Source: Dirofilaria immitis
Lineage: Eukaryota > Nematoda > Chromadorea > Rhabditida > Onchocercidae
Direction of reading: 5' to 3'
DNA length: 64,000 bases
NCBI GenBank assembly: GCA_024305405.1
Contig: JAKNDB010000098.1
Location: forward strand, 3,405,501 to 3,469,500
Made by a program: the position numbers and the translations under genes. This document shows positions 32,201 to 46,770 of the stretch, in pieces. The notes under the pieces are model-generated. The model searched no databases, was not told the DNA's origin, and worked only from the letters and a program-made list of their open reading frames with translations. The first letter of the stretch is position 1. Every line of letters begins with the position of its first letter.

Positions 32201-32920
32201 ATGTGAAAGGTTTTATCAATTTATATGAGAACGAAATATGATATGTGCTAAAATTTATCGACTATATTAAAAAATATGATATGTGATAAGTTTTATCGAC
32301 TATATTAAATAATGTGATATATGCTAAGTTTTATCGACTATATTAAATAATATGATATGTGATAAGTTTTATCGACTATATTAAATAATATGATATGTGA
32401 TAAGTTTTATCGACTATATTAAATAATGTGATATGTGATAAGATTTATCGACTATATTAAAAAATATGATATGTGATAAGTTTTATCAGCTGTATAAGAA
32501 AAAAGTGTAAATAATATAGATCATATATATATAGCATATATCAGGCATAATCATTTCACTTTCCTAGAATGAAATTTTCTAAATGAAAAATAATAGTATG
32601 CGAAAGGTTTTATCAATTATATGAGAAAGAAATATGATATGTGATAAGTTTTAGAATGATATGTGATGAGTTTTAATATGATATGTGATAAGTTTTTTAT
32701 CAGTTGTATAAAAAAGTATGAATAATACAGATTGTCTTTTTATATATAAAGCATAATTATTTCACTTCATAAAATTGGTGTGACGAAATTTTTTGAACTA
32801 AAAATAATATTACGAAAAGTTTTAGCAATCCTACCACAAAAAAATATGATATGTGATATGATTTATTGACTGCACAAAAAAATATGGTATGTGATAAGTT
32901 TTATTAATTGTATATTAAAA
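32200..32920 (+). repeat. Array of about 39-bp units with TGATAAG sites
   Basis: Units of roughly 36-40 bases read ATATGATATGTGATAAGTTT followed by TATCGACTATATTAAATA. About eight near-identical copies lie at 32220-32490 and more diverged copies at 32620-32700 and 32840-32920. Each has a TGATAAG on the plus strand and TTTATC just after it, both GATA-factor-type sites. Confidence 0.8.
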
Positions 32921-33855
32921 ATTAAACTTGTTTAAAATATTTTTGGCTATTAATTTTGTCATTTTTTTCTTTCAATTTCGTTGCATATATTTTTATCGTT
33001 AAATATTATCAAGTTTTAAAGTTCTTTTTTTTTTTTTTCATTGAGCATGTATCACTTCTTTGACCGATTGATTAATTTTTTTATTGAAAAAAGAAAAAGC
33101 TTAGTAATTCAAAATTTAAACTTTATTAAATAAACATTTGCTCTTTCTAAATTTAATTTGAAATTTATTTACTTTTTTTTCATCGATTATATACATTATT
33201 AGATATGATTTAAACTTTATTAAATTTGATTTATGTGCTGCTTAAATATAATTTAAAATACTCATTTTAGAATTTTGTAACCTAATTGTTCTACTTGTAA
33301 TACGGTACCAGTAATACAGTAACCTATCAAGTCCAAAAAATTGTTAAGATAAGTTAAATTACTGAAGTTTGCAAGTATAACAAACGATATTGCATAAATT
33401 ATTGGATACAAAAAATTATTATAAAATAAATTACACAAAAATAGCTTGAAATTATCGTCAAAAAAATGTGAATAAATTTAATTAAGCAATTTCTTAATTT
33501 GATAATTTTTCTAATTTGTAATTAATTAATCTGAGAATTTTTACAGCAATTAATTATTTCTTTAAAATTTTTTCAATTATAAGTATTTCGGAGGAAAAAA
33601 TTAGGAATAAATTAAATTAATCAATAACTGATATATTTTAATTTTACTAATTTTTATTCTCTTAAAATTTTGATAAATCGTTTTACAATTGATTAAACCT
33701 ATAAACGTAATGATAAATAATCTGTGAGGAGAAAAAAGAAACAGAAATAAATTATATTTAAAAATTTAAAAAATTATTTCAAAAATATACGCAAAGAGAA
33801 GTGCAAAAAATTTTTCTAAAATTAATTTTTATAAAATTAATTTATAACAAAACAA
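32921..33855. other. AT-rich spacer without a gene
   Basis: Contains poly-T and poly-A runs and CGGTACCAGTAATACAGTAA near 33303. No coding, RNA or mobile signal seen. Confidence 0.4.
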
Positions 33856-33859
33856 CGAG

Positions 33860-34350
33860 CAAAATGATTAGCAAAAGTTAATATCACGTAGTGAAGTTAA
33901 TAGCGAAAAGTTAATATCATTGAATGATTAGTAAAAAGTTAATATCATTTAGCTAATATCATATAGGATATCATTAGTAATGTTAATAATAAAAGTTAAA
34001 ATTTTGATGATTAGATAAGAAGTTAATATCATTCGATGATTAGTAAAAAGTTAATATCATTTAGCTAATATTATTTAGTAAAGTTAATAGCGAAAAGTTA
34101 ATGTCATTTGATGATTAGTAAAAGTTAATATCATTTAGCTAATATCATATAGGATATCATTAGTAATGTTAATAATAAAAGTTAATATCATTTCATGATT
34201 AGTAAGAAGTTAGTATCACTTAGCTAATATCATTTACTTAATTTCGTATACAATATAATTTAGTAAAATTAATCGAAAGAATTCATATCATTTGATGATT
34301 TTGATAAAAAGTTAATATCATTTAGCTAATATCGTATACGATATCACTTA
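33860..34350 (+). repeat. Array built on GTTAATATCATTTAGCTAAT
   Basis: Short units AGTAAAAAGTTAATATCATT, TAGCTAATATCAT and ATAGGATATCATTAGTAATG are arranged in a repeating higher-order pattern, about five rounds. Confidence 0.7.
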
Positions 34351-35829
34351 GTAAAAAAAAAAAAAAAAAAGTTTGTTAAAGTTTTAATTTTTTGAAATTA
34401 ATCGAATAAAGGCAATTATTTCGAAAGAATTGTATGCAAAATGAAATTTTGCTATTAAAATAAAAGAAATCATTTGGCCAAAAAAAAAAAGAAAATGGCA
34501 CAAAAAAAATTTTATAGAAAATTGAAAATGATAGACATAAAGTGCCGGAAAATTATTTTAAGTTTCAATTTTAGCAATGCATTGAAAATGCACGAAAGAA
34601 TGCAAAACGAAAGTTTAATTTTAACTAAAAATTGACATTAATGATTAAATTTAGCATGTGATAATGAAAGCAAAAAGATGATAAGGATTAGAAAGCCAAA
34701 AGATGATAAGGATCATACGGATCCTTATCATAACGATTAGAAAGCGAAAAAAAAAATTAGATATTTTTATTTTCGATACGAAATATTTTATTTATATTTA
34801 ATTATTTCTTTTAGGCTTATTAAAATTTTGATGATTTTAAATCAAACGAAAAAATAATAATTAATCGAATTTTGGGTTATTGGAAGTTTATGAAATGCAT
34901 GATCAAATTTAAAAAAGAAAAATTATTTTTTAAATAAAAAAAATTTTTAAATATATTTCAATTTTTTTTTGAATATAATTATTTTTTATATTTTAAATTT
35001 TCAATTTCTTTATCGCTAAAATATTTATTGTTTATATTAAATTTAAATTCAAATTATTGTATTAAATATTTATTGTTTAAATTAAATTTAAATTTAAAAT
35101 ATTATTTTAGCATAAAGTGACTAATCTTTATTATTATTATAATAATTAAATTTCGGATATATCGGAATTAAAAATGATTTTTTTGTTTGCACTTAATTTA
35201 AACAAAAAGAAATAATTTAACTAAAATGAATTTAAGTGTTTTGAAACTGAGAATAATAAACAATTACCTTTATAAATTATTATTATTATTATTATTTAAT
35301 TTTGAACATGACGGAACTAAAAATGATTTTTTGTTTGCACCTAATTTAAACAAGAAAATAATTAAATTAAAATGAATTTAAGTCCTTTGAAACTTATAAA
35401 AAATAAGCAATTATTTTTTTAATTTTGTTCATTATTTTTATGCATTAAATTTGAATATTTTTTAGATTAAAATTAAATTATTTCAAATATTCAATTAAAA
35501 TTAAATTATTTCAAATATTCAATTAAATTGTTTCGAATATTCAATTTAAATATATCTTAAATTAAATATATATTATTTTAATAAATTGTTCAAAATTTTT
35601 CCGTTCAACAATAATTTCTTGTTGAACGGAAAATAAAAAGGTGGAAAATGTGAGGATAAAAATTTAAGCATTCATTAAAATTATAACAATTAACAGCAGC
35701 TTATGATTTTAATGATTACCTTTAATTATTATAAGGGTTTTCTCTTTTAATTAATTTTTATATTTAAAAAAATGAAAAGAAAACAAACAAATAAGCAGAA
35801 AAAATTCATTAAAATAGTAATCGAATTGA

Positions 35830-36510
35830 ATATTAGAAAATGGGTACCGGAAAAGGTAATATAAAAATTTATAAACTTTATATTCAATATTGAATAATTT
35901 CCAAGATAGTAGTAATTGAGTTAAATATAAGAAATTAGTTACCGGAAAAAATGATATAAATTTTTATAAACTTCAATGTCTGTATTCAGTATTGAATAAT
36001 TTTCATGATACTAGTAATTAAATTAAGTATAAGAAAATAGTTACTGAAAAAATGATATAAGCATTTATAAACTTTAATACTTATATTCAATATCGAATAA
36101 TTTCCAGGATAATAGTAATTGAATTGGATATAAGGAAACAGTTGCATTAACTATATTACTAAATATACGTATGAATTTAATTTTTTAAAGTTTTTGATGA
36201 CAAAAAATTAAAAAGCAAAAATTACAATTTATTATGCTTATAATCAGTACTGAAAAATTCTAAATAATGATGAAATAATTAAGTATAGGAATAGTTCATG
36301 GAAAAAAGTAATAAAATTTATAAATTTCTATATTTATAATCAGTATTGAGTAATTCTAAAATATTTACTTATAATCATAATACTGAATGATCCTGGAATA
36401 TTCTCGTAATCAGTACTGAATAATTTTAAAATGTTACTTACGATCAATACAGAATGATTCTAAAATATTGCTTATGATCAGTGTCGAGTAATTCTGAAAT
36501 ATTGCCCAGC
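35830..36510 (+). repeat. Two adjoining degenerate arrays
   Basis: At about 35830-36150 there are three to four units of around 110 bases with TATTCAATATTGAATAATTT, GTAATTGAATTAAATATAAG and GTTACCGGAAAAA. At about 36230-36510 there are shorter units around CTTATAATCAGTACTGAATA ATTCT. The first array contains near-palindromes (AATATTGAATA). Confidence 0.6.
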
Positions 36511-37900
36511 AAAAATTATTTTATAAGTTTAAATTTATAATAATATTTTTGGAATATTTTAAATGTTATCTTTAGATTTAAAATGATAAAATGATAACAT
36601 TTGAAATTATCAATACATGCTTATCACTATTTAACTAATAATCATTAAAAATATTAAATTTCTAATGCATAATATTTAAATATAATAATGTTTTTTTTTT
36701 CAAAATAAAATTGAATAATAAATTGTAAATGAAAGATTTTATCTTAAAATTTTTTAAATTAATTCTTTTTTCATTTCTCAAATTTAATTATTTAAATGTT
36801 CAAATTTATCAATTATCAATTTATCAATTAGCAATAAACATAAATAATTTTTTGATAAAATTATGCAAAGATAATTTATACGAAAGAATTGAATAAATTT
36901 AAAATTGAATTAAATTTTATTTAAAATAATTAAACTTACACTTTCTTTACTAAAAAGTACAAAGCAAGGAAAAAGTTACAAAAAAATCAAAACTTATTTC
37001 TAATTATTTGCACTTTATAAATTTAATGCAATTTTCAAGCTCTTATAACTTTTTCTTATTTAAAATTCTCGAGCAAAAAAAAAAAAAAAACGATAAAAAT
37101 AAGCCACACGTTGTAATTATAAAAATAAATTTTGAAAAATATTTCAAAAGGTTTTTTTTCTTTTTCAAAAAGTAAAGTAGTCGAAAAATTTCTCGAAATA
37201 TTTCGAGAAATTTGTAAAATTATATTTTCATAAGAATTTGTTCTTGTTTTTTTTTTTTTTTCTCTTAAAATATATAATTGAAATTTGCTATTGCTAATTT
37301 CTTTTTTTCCTTTCTTTTTTTTTTAAATTACATTAAAATGAAATAAACAAATTTTTCCAATTATTTTTAAAATTAGAAATGGAAAAAAAATTGAGGAAAA
37401 TTCTCGACAGCAAAAGAAAAATGAAAGACAAGAATTAATGATGATGAGCATTAGCGTGTAAATAAAATGTAATGTGCAAGCTTTCGTTTATTTATCATAA
37501 CTAATACTTATCAATGATTATCAATAAGTCTTTTCCTTTTCTTCTTCTTCTTTGAAATTTCAAAATTAAATTTTTATAATATTTTTCGATTAAATAGCGA
37601 AAAAAATTTGGAAAATATTTAAAAATTAATTGAAATAATTGTATTTTTTAATTTTCTAAAATAATTATTTTATAATTTTTTAATTTAAAATTAATTGAAT
37701 TTTTCTTCGAATAATATTTGAAATTATTTAATATTTACAATTTATGGGAATTAATTTATATTCGAAATCGATTATCAAATAATTGAAACAAAGTATGTCC
37801 TTTTTTTCGAACAATAAATACAGCAAATATAATTTTAATAGAAAAATAATGCAATAAGTTTTTTTCGATCTCCAAGTTATTGGATTATAAAAAAATTTAA
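36511..37900. other. AT-rich spacer without a gene
   Basis: Low-complexity sequence with poly-A and poly-T. A short perfect inverted repeat around AAATTTCTCGAAATATTTCG at about 37186 is the only structure seen. Confidence 0.4.
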
Positions 37901-38905
37901 TTTGAACTTATTGATATTTATAATTTATGGAAATTAGTTGCTTAAAGTTAATAACTGTAATTTATCAAAAATAATAAACATAATTGTGATAAACTAGTGC
38001 TAGAACAATTAATCTATAAGTTATTAAATCTCGAAAAATTGAAGCTTAAATTTACTGATACTTATAGCTTATAGGAAGTAATAAGTTAAACTTAATAATT
38101 ATATTCTATCAAAAACAATAAGCATAATTATGATAAAATAATGCTAGAATAATTAATATAGATTATTAAACTTAAAAAAGCTTAACCTGGATAAATATAA
38201 TAACTTAGATTTAATGGTTATATTTTATCAAAAACAATAAGTATAATTATGACAAAATAGCATGAGGAACAATTAATCTATAAATTGTTATATTTCAAAA
38301 AAATTTAAATACAAATTTGTTAGGATTTATAATTTACAGAAATTAATTACTTAAATTTAATAATTATATTCCAGCAAAACAACAAGCATAATTATAATTA
38401 AATAGTACCGGAATAATTAATATATAAGTTATAAAATTTTAGATACTAATATTTAAAACATATAGAAATTATTTAATTAAATTTTATAATTATATTTTAA
38501 CAAAAACAATACGCATAATTATAATGAATCAGTACTCACAAGTTTCGAAAAATTTAAACTCAAATTTATTGGTGTTTATAACTTCCAAAATTAATTATTT
38601 AAATTTAGTAATTATATTCTGTCAAAAACAATACGCATAATTATAATAAATTAGTACTGAAATAATTAATCTATAAATTATTAAATCTATAACTAATAAA
38701 TTAGCAAACAAAAAAAAGCTGATAAATATTTATAAGATATGGAAATTAATTACTTAAATTTTATAATTATATTTTAACAAAAACAATACGCATAATTATA
38801 ATAAATTAGTACTGAAATAATTAATCTATAAGTTACTGAAATAATTAATCTATAAGTTATTAATTTCTATAATTAATAAATTAACAAACAAAAAATGAAA
38901 AAGCT
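37900..38905 (+). repeat. Array of about 130-bp units
   Basis: About seven diverged units. Shared blocks are ATAATTAATCTATAAGTTAT, then AAATTAATTACTTAAATTTA, then AATTATATTCTATCAAAAAC and AATACGCATAATTATAATAA. Confidence 0.65.
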
Positions 38906-40020
38906 GGTAAAAAGGCAAAATTATATATGAAATGCGCTAAATCCAAGCAAATTATTTGTTTATTTATTTACATTTTTAAAGAGTGAAATAAATGATTGAT
39001 GCTATAATGCAGCATTATAGGTATTTATAGAAACAGGTGTAATAATAAATAAATAAATAAATATATATATTATGCTCATTTATTTGCTTAATAATTCTTC
39101 GTTTCAATAATTTGATAATCTAAAATATTTTTTCACTAAAGCTATTATCAGCTCAAATGATATATTTAATTTAATTTAAATTTGATATTTTTCACTTTAA
39201 TTATTTTTCCACTAAAACTATCATCAATTCAAATGTATACTTAATTTAATTTAAATTTGATATTTTTTATTTTTAATTACTTTTTTCAACAAAAACTATT
39301 ATCATTTTAAATGATATGTAATTTGTAATTATCACTTTAAATGATATGTAATTTATAAAATAAATGAAATTAAAACAAATTTATGTTATTAGCTAAGTAA
39401 AAATTGTTTATTAATTTTTTAAATTATTTTTCAATAAATCAATGATAATTTTTGTGTTAAATCCAAATATAAACAATAAATTGTCTAAGAAAATATAAAC
39501 AATATTTGTTATTTCTTTCTTAACAACACATTACACTTATTGTTATTCAATAAATGATAATTAATTGGTTAGATAACTAAATAAATATATAAATGATAAA
39601 TTGATTATTTTCAATTTATCTTCTCCTCTCTGGCTCTCTCCCTCTCTCTGTCCCTTTCTCTCGCTTTCTGTTAGATATTAAATTGCTCTCTCTCTCTCTC
39701 CCTTTCTTCTAGATATTAACTTGTTAATATATCAAATTAAAATTTATATTTATCAAAAATATAAATAACAAAATTTCATTGAAACAAAAAAGAAAGAAAA
39801 ATTTTTAGGAAAAGAAAAGTTTCATTTATTTATTAATTTATTTTTTCCAAACAAAATAAATCACAGAATGATTCATCAATTTTAATTTTTAATTTTTTTG
39901 CTAAAATTAATAATCCTTCTTCAATTATAATTTATACGAAAAAAAAACAGAAATAACAATGGCGCAAATTTGAAATTGAGAAAAACTTTTCTAAAAAAAA
40001 CTTGAAAATATAAATTTTGA
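38906..40020. other. AT-rich spacer with CT microsatellite
   Basis: Contains CT-rich stretches at about 39622-39665 and 39684-39708 and tandem fragments of TTATCATTTTAAATGATATG near 39300. No gene seen. Confidence 0.45.
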
Positions 40021-40029
40021 TTAATAAAG

Positions 40030-40530
40030 AAATATATTTACACACATATAAAGAAGCATTTTCAATAATATTACAAATAAATCAATGTTAATTCGAGTAA
40101 ATCAATACCGATATATCAATTATAAATTTTAAATTCCAAAATAAAATATTATAAATCTTGATTAACAAGGAAATCTGTATATATGTATATAAATATACAT
40201 TTTAATTGTTATTACAAATAAATCAATATTAATTCGGGTAAATCAATACCGATATATCAATTATAAATTTTAAATCCGAAAATAAAGTATTATAAATCTC
40301 AATTAATAAAGAAATCTGTATATATGTATATACGCATAAGAAAGCATTTTAATTATTATTACAAATAAATCAATATTAATTCAAGTAAATCAATACCGAT
40401 ATAAAAGTTATAAATTTTAATTTTTAATTAGTAAGGAATCTGTATATGTATATATATAAGAAAGCATTTTAATTATCGTCACAAATGAATGAATCAATAT
40501 TGATTTCAGGTAAATTAATACCGATATATA
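40030..40530 (+). repeat. Array of about 120-bp units, four to five copies
   Basis: Units share ATTACAAATAAATCAATATT, AATTCGAGTAAATCAATACC, GATATATCAATTATAAATTT and a GTATATATGTATATA segment. Confidence 0.7.
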
Positions 40531-40879
40531 ATTAGTAAAATCTTACGGAACAATTATTATGATCGTGAGAATTTAATTCAAATTAAAATTTTACCTATTT
40601 AATTATTCATATAAGGTGAGTGAAAACAAAGTTAATTAATTAATTAAGACGATGCAATCAATTATTGCCTATAAATAAACTTCGTATTGTAATAATACTA
40701 TTCTAACAATTTTATTCAAATTTTTAGAAAAAAAAGTGACAAATATATAAATGAAAAAATGCGTAATTATTTTTAGATGAAAGAAAAAAGCGATTAATTA
40801 ATCGATTAATTAATTAAAAATAATAATTACTATTGTTTATAAATTAAAAAAATAAAGAAATAAATGATAATGGAATAGC

Positions 40880-41090
40880 ACTTGAAAATTCTCGATAAAA
40901 TGAACTTTTTGAAAATTCTCGATGAAATGAACTTTTGAAAATTCTCGATGAAATGAACTTTTGAAGTTTCTTGATGAAACGAACTTTTGAAAATTCTCGA
41001 TGGAGCGAACTTTTGAAATTTCTCGATAAAATGAAATTTTTAAAATTCTCGATAAAATGAACTTTTTGAAAATTCTCGATGAATAAAATT
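40880..41090 (+). repeat. 27-bp tandem repeat
   Basis: About eight copies of GAAAATTCTCGATGAAATGA ACTTTT with small length changes (one base more or fewer in the T run). Confidence 0.8.
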
Positions 41091-41989
41091 TCTAAATGTT
41101 TATATGACTATACATACATATATATATATGTTATGTATGTATGTTATAATTTTTAACATTTTATTAAAATTTTATTTTATTTATATTTTTCTTTCAACAG
41201 CAAAAAGAAGGCACATCGATATATGAACAATTTATTTTTTTAAAAATAAAAAAATAAAATAAAAATTGAAATTAAAAAAGAAATTGGAAAAATGGAAGAA
41301 AAGAGCTAAAAATGCTACAAAATATCGATTTGTTAAAAAAATTTTTTTCGTTTTATCAAAAATTAAAAGCCAAAAAAAAAAAATGAGACAATGGTTGCAA
41401 GAAAAACAATCCATACTCCAATATGAGCCTTAAAAAGCCCAATATTTGCTAAAAGGATTAAATGAATTTTTTCTTTTTTGGTTAAAATCTTTTTCAAATC
41501 AATTGACATTGAATTTTTTTTTGAATGAATCGATGTTGAACTTTCAAGTTAATTGATATTGAATTTTTCGAGTCAATTAATATTTTCTGAATAGCTCAAA
41601 ACAAATAGCAATAATGATAATACCACTGATATGGTTAGAAAAATTGATATAAAATTAAAATGCTTTCTTTCAATGAAAAAAAAGACGGAAAAATTGTAAT
41701 AAAATGCTATAAGTCTTATCATTTAATTTCTCAATTTAAATTTATTTTAAATTTTAATTTTTGAATTTACGATAAACTGATATTTTTATCTTTCGCATCT
41801 TTTTTTTCTTACTATCAAATAGATATCATTTAATGCTTCAAAACGTTGAATTTAAATTTTATCACTTTTTGGAATGAACTAAATGATAAAAATTTGATTG
41901 CAAAAAAATGATAAATAAAATGTTGTACTAAATTTAAGAAATTTTATTGAAATAAAATTTGATCCGTGTGATAATAATTTGAGATATCA

Positions 41990-42450
41990 TTGAGTAAATT
42001 TTATATCTATCAAATTTATACAATCCTATTTGATAACATAGTCTCAAATGGATAAATGGCCAAGATGATTTTCTTAAAAAAAAAAAAGAAAGAAATGCTT
42101 ACCTTGTTTAATAATATAGTCTTGACTAGATAAATAGCCAAGATAATTTTTTGAAGAAAATGCATATGATCCTATTTAATAACACAGTCCTGAATAGATT
42201 AATAGCCAAGATGATGTAAAAAAAAAAAAAAGAATTGTGTATGATTCTATATAACAATACATTCTTCGAATAGATAAAGAGCCAAGATAATTTTTAGAAA
42301 AAAAAATGCATAGAATCTTATTTAATAATACAGTCCCGAATAGATAAATAGCCAAGATTAATTTTTTTAAGAAAAATACATAAAATCCTACCTAATAACA
42401 CAATCTTGAATAGATAAAGGGCCAAGATAATCATTAAAAAAAAATAAAGA
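41990..42450 (+). repeat. Array of about 75-bp units, six copies
   Basis: Each unit contains CCTATTTAATAACACAGTCT, then AATAGATAAATAGCCAAGAT and a poly-A-containing spacer. The spacers differ most. Confidence 0.7.
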
Positions 42451-45399
42451 AAATAACTTTTTTTCACGTTTAAAAATTTTAATTTAAAATTAAACATTGT
42501 GAAGCAAAACTTTGCACATCTTTTTCTTATTGATAGAATAAAATAATGCCTAAGTTTTTAAAGATAAGAAATGAGAAAACTTAAAAAGATAACGAATATT
42601 ACTATTATCAATGCTATTATCTATTATCAAGAATCTTTGCTATTATCTATTATCAATATATGTAATTTTTCATTTTCATTACTCAAGAATGTTTATTAAG
42701 TATATCACTTATCTTTTCTCTTTTCTTCAAGATGTAAATAAGCAAATTTGAAGATTTGAATAATTGAAAATAAAAAGAAGAAACTATTTGTCTATTCTTT
42801 TCAATATTTGCATATTACTTATTTGGTACATTTTCAATTATTCCTGCATTCTAATTCTCGAGAATAATACATCCTTTAGCATTTCATTTTATTTTCATTC
42901 ATAAAAATAAATTAAAAAATATCGGCAAAAAAATGCAAAACGAGCCAAGACTGAAATATTTTGAAATTGTTTTTTAAAAAAAAAACGATAAATTTTAATG
43001 ATTTTAATTTAATTGAAATAAAATAAATTTTCATTACGACAAATTTAATAAAATAAATAATTGATTCCTAATCGAGAATTGTTAATCGAGAACCATCATC
43101 ATTGTATAACAATTTGAAAATTTAAATTTAACTTTTTAGTGAAGTTTTGATGAAATCTAAAAGGTTAGAATATTTTTGTTTTTTGTTATGAAACTTTGAT
43201 TTTCATTTCGAATACTTTATATTTTATATTACACATGTATGTTATTTCTAATGGCTTAGCTTTTGCTTTTTTAGTTGAAATTTATAATTTCAAATTTAAC
43301 AATTTTGAAAAATATATTTGTTGGCTAAAAATAATAAAAAAAATTCTTAAAAACTAATCAAAAATACGAATCTTTTATGAAATAATTGTTCGTAAAATTC
43401 TTAGAAATTAATCAAGAATCTGAATCTTTATGAAATAATTGTTCGTAAAATTCTTAAAAATTAATCAAGAATCAGAATCTTTTATGAAATAATTTAGCAT
43501 TTGTTTGAATAATGAATGTTTGAAATGTTTTTTCGATCAATGATTTTCAAAAAATTTAATTAACAATTTAATTTAATACTAATTTAAATCATTTCATCTA
43601 TCATCAATTTCATATAGCTTTCTTTTCCTTATACTTTAAAGCCAAAATTTTTCATTAATATTTACAAATTATTTGAAATTCAAAAAATCGATAATTTCAA
43701 ATCAAAATATTTTCTTTTATAAAAATTGAAATATCAAAGAAAAAAAATTAAATAAAATAAAATTAAACTTTTTGAAATTCTTTAAAATTTTATTTGAAAT
43801 ATTTTTTGATTATTAGCGATTATGTAAAAGGCAGAATTGAAATTATTTTTTTTTTTTTTTTTAGTTAGAAATGATATAACAATAGAGAAATAATGATTGT
43901 TGACATTTTTTAAAAATTTACTAATCAATTCAATTTCAACAACTTCGCTAATTTCCCATTCTCTTCATCCATTATGCCTCTGTAGGATATCTTTCATAGC
44001 ATTGAATTAAACGTTATTTTAACCTTTAACCTTTTAAAAATTTCATCACACATTTTTTTCAAATGTTTACATTTTTTGTTTTATTTTTTTGAGAGAGAGT
44101 AAATTTGAAATTTTGCGTACAATATTTTATGAAGTTTTAATTTTTATATCGCATTCATTTCTATCAATTTAAATCATTCGCAATATAAATATAATATAAT
44201 TGCCTTTAATATAGTATTAATTCAAAAGATAGGTGGAAGATAAAAAGGTCAAAGGTTAAATCTTTTTTCCTATCTTACATTGATTAATCATTAATAATAT
44301 CAAATGTTTTAAAAATAAGCCTCGAAATAATCCTACTAATATTTGTTATAAATTAATGATATTAAACTGATCTATGATAAAATTTAACTAGCGATAATTA
44401 ACATTTGTAAATGAAAAATGTTAAAACTCATATCTTATCACAAAAAAAAATTTTATCATTTTGTTCGAAACTTTTTCAAAATTCATAATTATTTCGTTAA
44501 ATAAAATAAAAGAACGTATGAAAATAATTAGGCAATTAATTAGCTTAATTAATTATGCAAAAATTTTTACATAGTTTATAAAATATCACAAAAAAATTTG
44601 TGATAAAAATTTTTACAAATTGTTGTGAAAAAAAAATATGTAATCGATTTTTTTCCTTAAATGAAATATAATAAAATTATTGATTCTAGTTTTGCTTATT
44701 AGTTTATCCTGAAATGATCCTAATTTTGTTTATTAGTTTATCATGCATTTCCAAAATTGAAATTGAATCATCTTATCGAGAAAAGCTGAAATTTATGATG
44801 ACAAACTCAACAATTTACAATTTCACAATTCAATTATTAAATCATTTCGCTGAAAATGATAACTTTTAAAAGATTAATCGCAATTAGCTATAATTATAAA
44901 GATATAAGTTTTTTTTTTTTCATTAAATGATAATTATTATTTGTTAGTTGATTTTGCTATATTTACGAAAAAATTTTTGTTTCCCAAACATACTGGATCT
45001 AATAAATTACAAATATAAATCAACAAGAGAGAACAAATAAATATTTGTTTTGAATATTTTGGTAAATAAAAATTATGATACAGTGTTCTTTCTATTTTAA
45101 TATATATTTTTGATAGATTATGGTATTTTTATTTCGTTTTATATCAATACTTCTTTTTTATTTTTTTACAATTTATATTTATTAATTTTGATTGACTGAT
45201 ATCTGATATGTATATCAATATTTCTATTCTATCCTATTAATTTTTATGCTTCAAAAAAAGTATATTAATTAATATGTAAATTATTATCATTCAAATGGAT
45301 TATAAATCATAAAACTAGTTAATACTGAAGAAACAACTGAATTATTTGATCAATCAATATACTATTTAAACAAAGTTAATTTTCGTGCGAATCAATCAA
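42451..45399. other. AT-rich spacer with one short array
   Basis: Mostly low-complexity sequence. At about 43340-43490 there are three copies of a 54-base unit (AATCAAGAATCTGAATCTTT and TATGAAATAATTGTTCGTAA). No gene seen. Confidence 0.45.
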
Positions 45400-45495
45400 T
45401 TTTAAACTTTGCATTTATCTATTTTTTCAATTATGTATTCGAGATAATTTTAAACTTTGCATTTATCTATTTTTTCAATTATGTATTCGAGATAA
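45400..45495 (+). repeat. Perfect 48-bp direct duplication
   Basis: Positions 45400-45447 and 45448-45495 are identical (start TTTTAAACTTTGCATTTATC, end GTATTCGAGATAA). Exact identity next to many decayed arrays points to a recent event. Confidence 0.9.
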
Positions 45496-45984
45496 GGGAA
45501 CAACTTTCGGTCTTCTTTTAATTAATTACATGTGAAATTAACTTTTTTTTTGAGAATATTATTTGTGAAATTAATTTGAAAAATTAACGTAAAACGAATA
45601 TTACTTTTTGACGAATACGTACGTGAAAAAGTAGCTGAAAATAGTTAATTAATAAACGAACTATTTTTCAGTGTTCAATTTGTCATATTTTAATTCTCAC
45701 TTTTATCACATTTGATATTTATGAATAATAAAATCGAAAAAAAAACAATCGTTTCATTTGTTATTGTTGTAATTAAAATATTTAAATAAATTTAAATTCA
45801 TTTACTGCATATTTTAAATTATATTGGAAATATTAATTTATACATATGAGAAATTAATAGATATTATCGTAATATCTGTTACGATAATATAAATTTTATC
45901 AATGTCATTGGATTAATTAGCAGAGATTTACCTATCAGACAAATATGATTTTTAGAAAATCATTGATAAGTAGTAATAATTATA

Positions 45985-46770
45985 TTGCATATCTTAATTA
46001 ATGATAGTTGAAATGAATTAATTAAAATTAGATCGACAGGATAAACACTGTACTTCATTATATCATTAGACGAAATCACATTAGCGATACAACTACCGTA
46101 CTTCATTACATATGTTATATTACTTGGAGTTATATGAATGATACGAAATACAGTATTGGCTACATTATTATATTTACGTGATGCCTGAACTAATATTTTT
46201 GATATTAACTGAAGTGGCAATAAATCGAATATAATTGATCTGAATATTCCATTCCAACAATAACGAAAAACATAAAAATAAATTTTAACTTATACTGTTA
46301 TCTGATAACATATCAATGATATAAATAGCATACCTCATTGCGTGCATCATGTTAACAAAAATAGCCTGAAAACGTTACAAATACAGTATTTGGTATTCAA
46401 TATTCAATATGTCATTATCATATCTACGTAATTGCAGAAAAAAAATTTAAACATCAATTATAGTTTATGCTGCTAGCCGGAATCATGTTAATGATCAAAA
46501 TACCGTACTTCACTGCATCATTATGTTAGCCAAAATCATATGAACGATACAAATACAATATTCCTTATATTACTGTATTTACAAATAGAATTATTCGAAG
46601 AAATAAATCAATTCTAACTTATGCTGCCGGCTAGAATCACATTAAAAAATACCGTACTTCTATGCGTCATTACAGTAGCTGGGTTATTGCGAATGACACA
46701 GATACGGTATTCATTGCGCTATTATATTTGCATAAATTATATGAGGGAATTAAGAAATTAATTCTAAATT
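45985..46770 (+). repeat. Degenerate array of about 150-210 bp units with TACCGTACTTCA blocks
   Basis: Four diverged copies plus a partial one. Common order: AATTCTAACTTATGCTGCC, GAATCACATTAA, AATACCGTACTTCATTGCAT, CATTATGTTAGC, ATATGAACGATACAAATAC, GTATT and ATTATATTTGC. The minus-strand 86-codon open frame at 45960-46220 runs through one unit and is not conserved in the others, so it is not treated as a gene. Confidence 0.65.

Noticed and set aside
45960..46220. 86-codon minus-strand open frame
   Set aside because: It crosses one unit of a degenerate repeat array and is not open in the sister units; no splice or start context.
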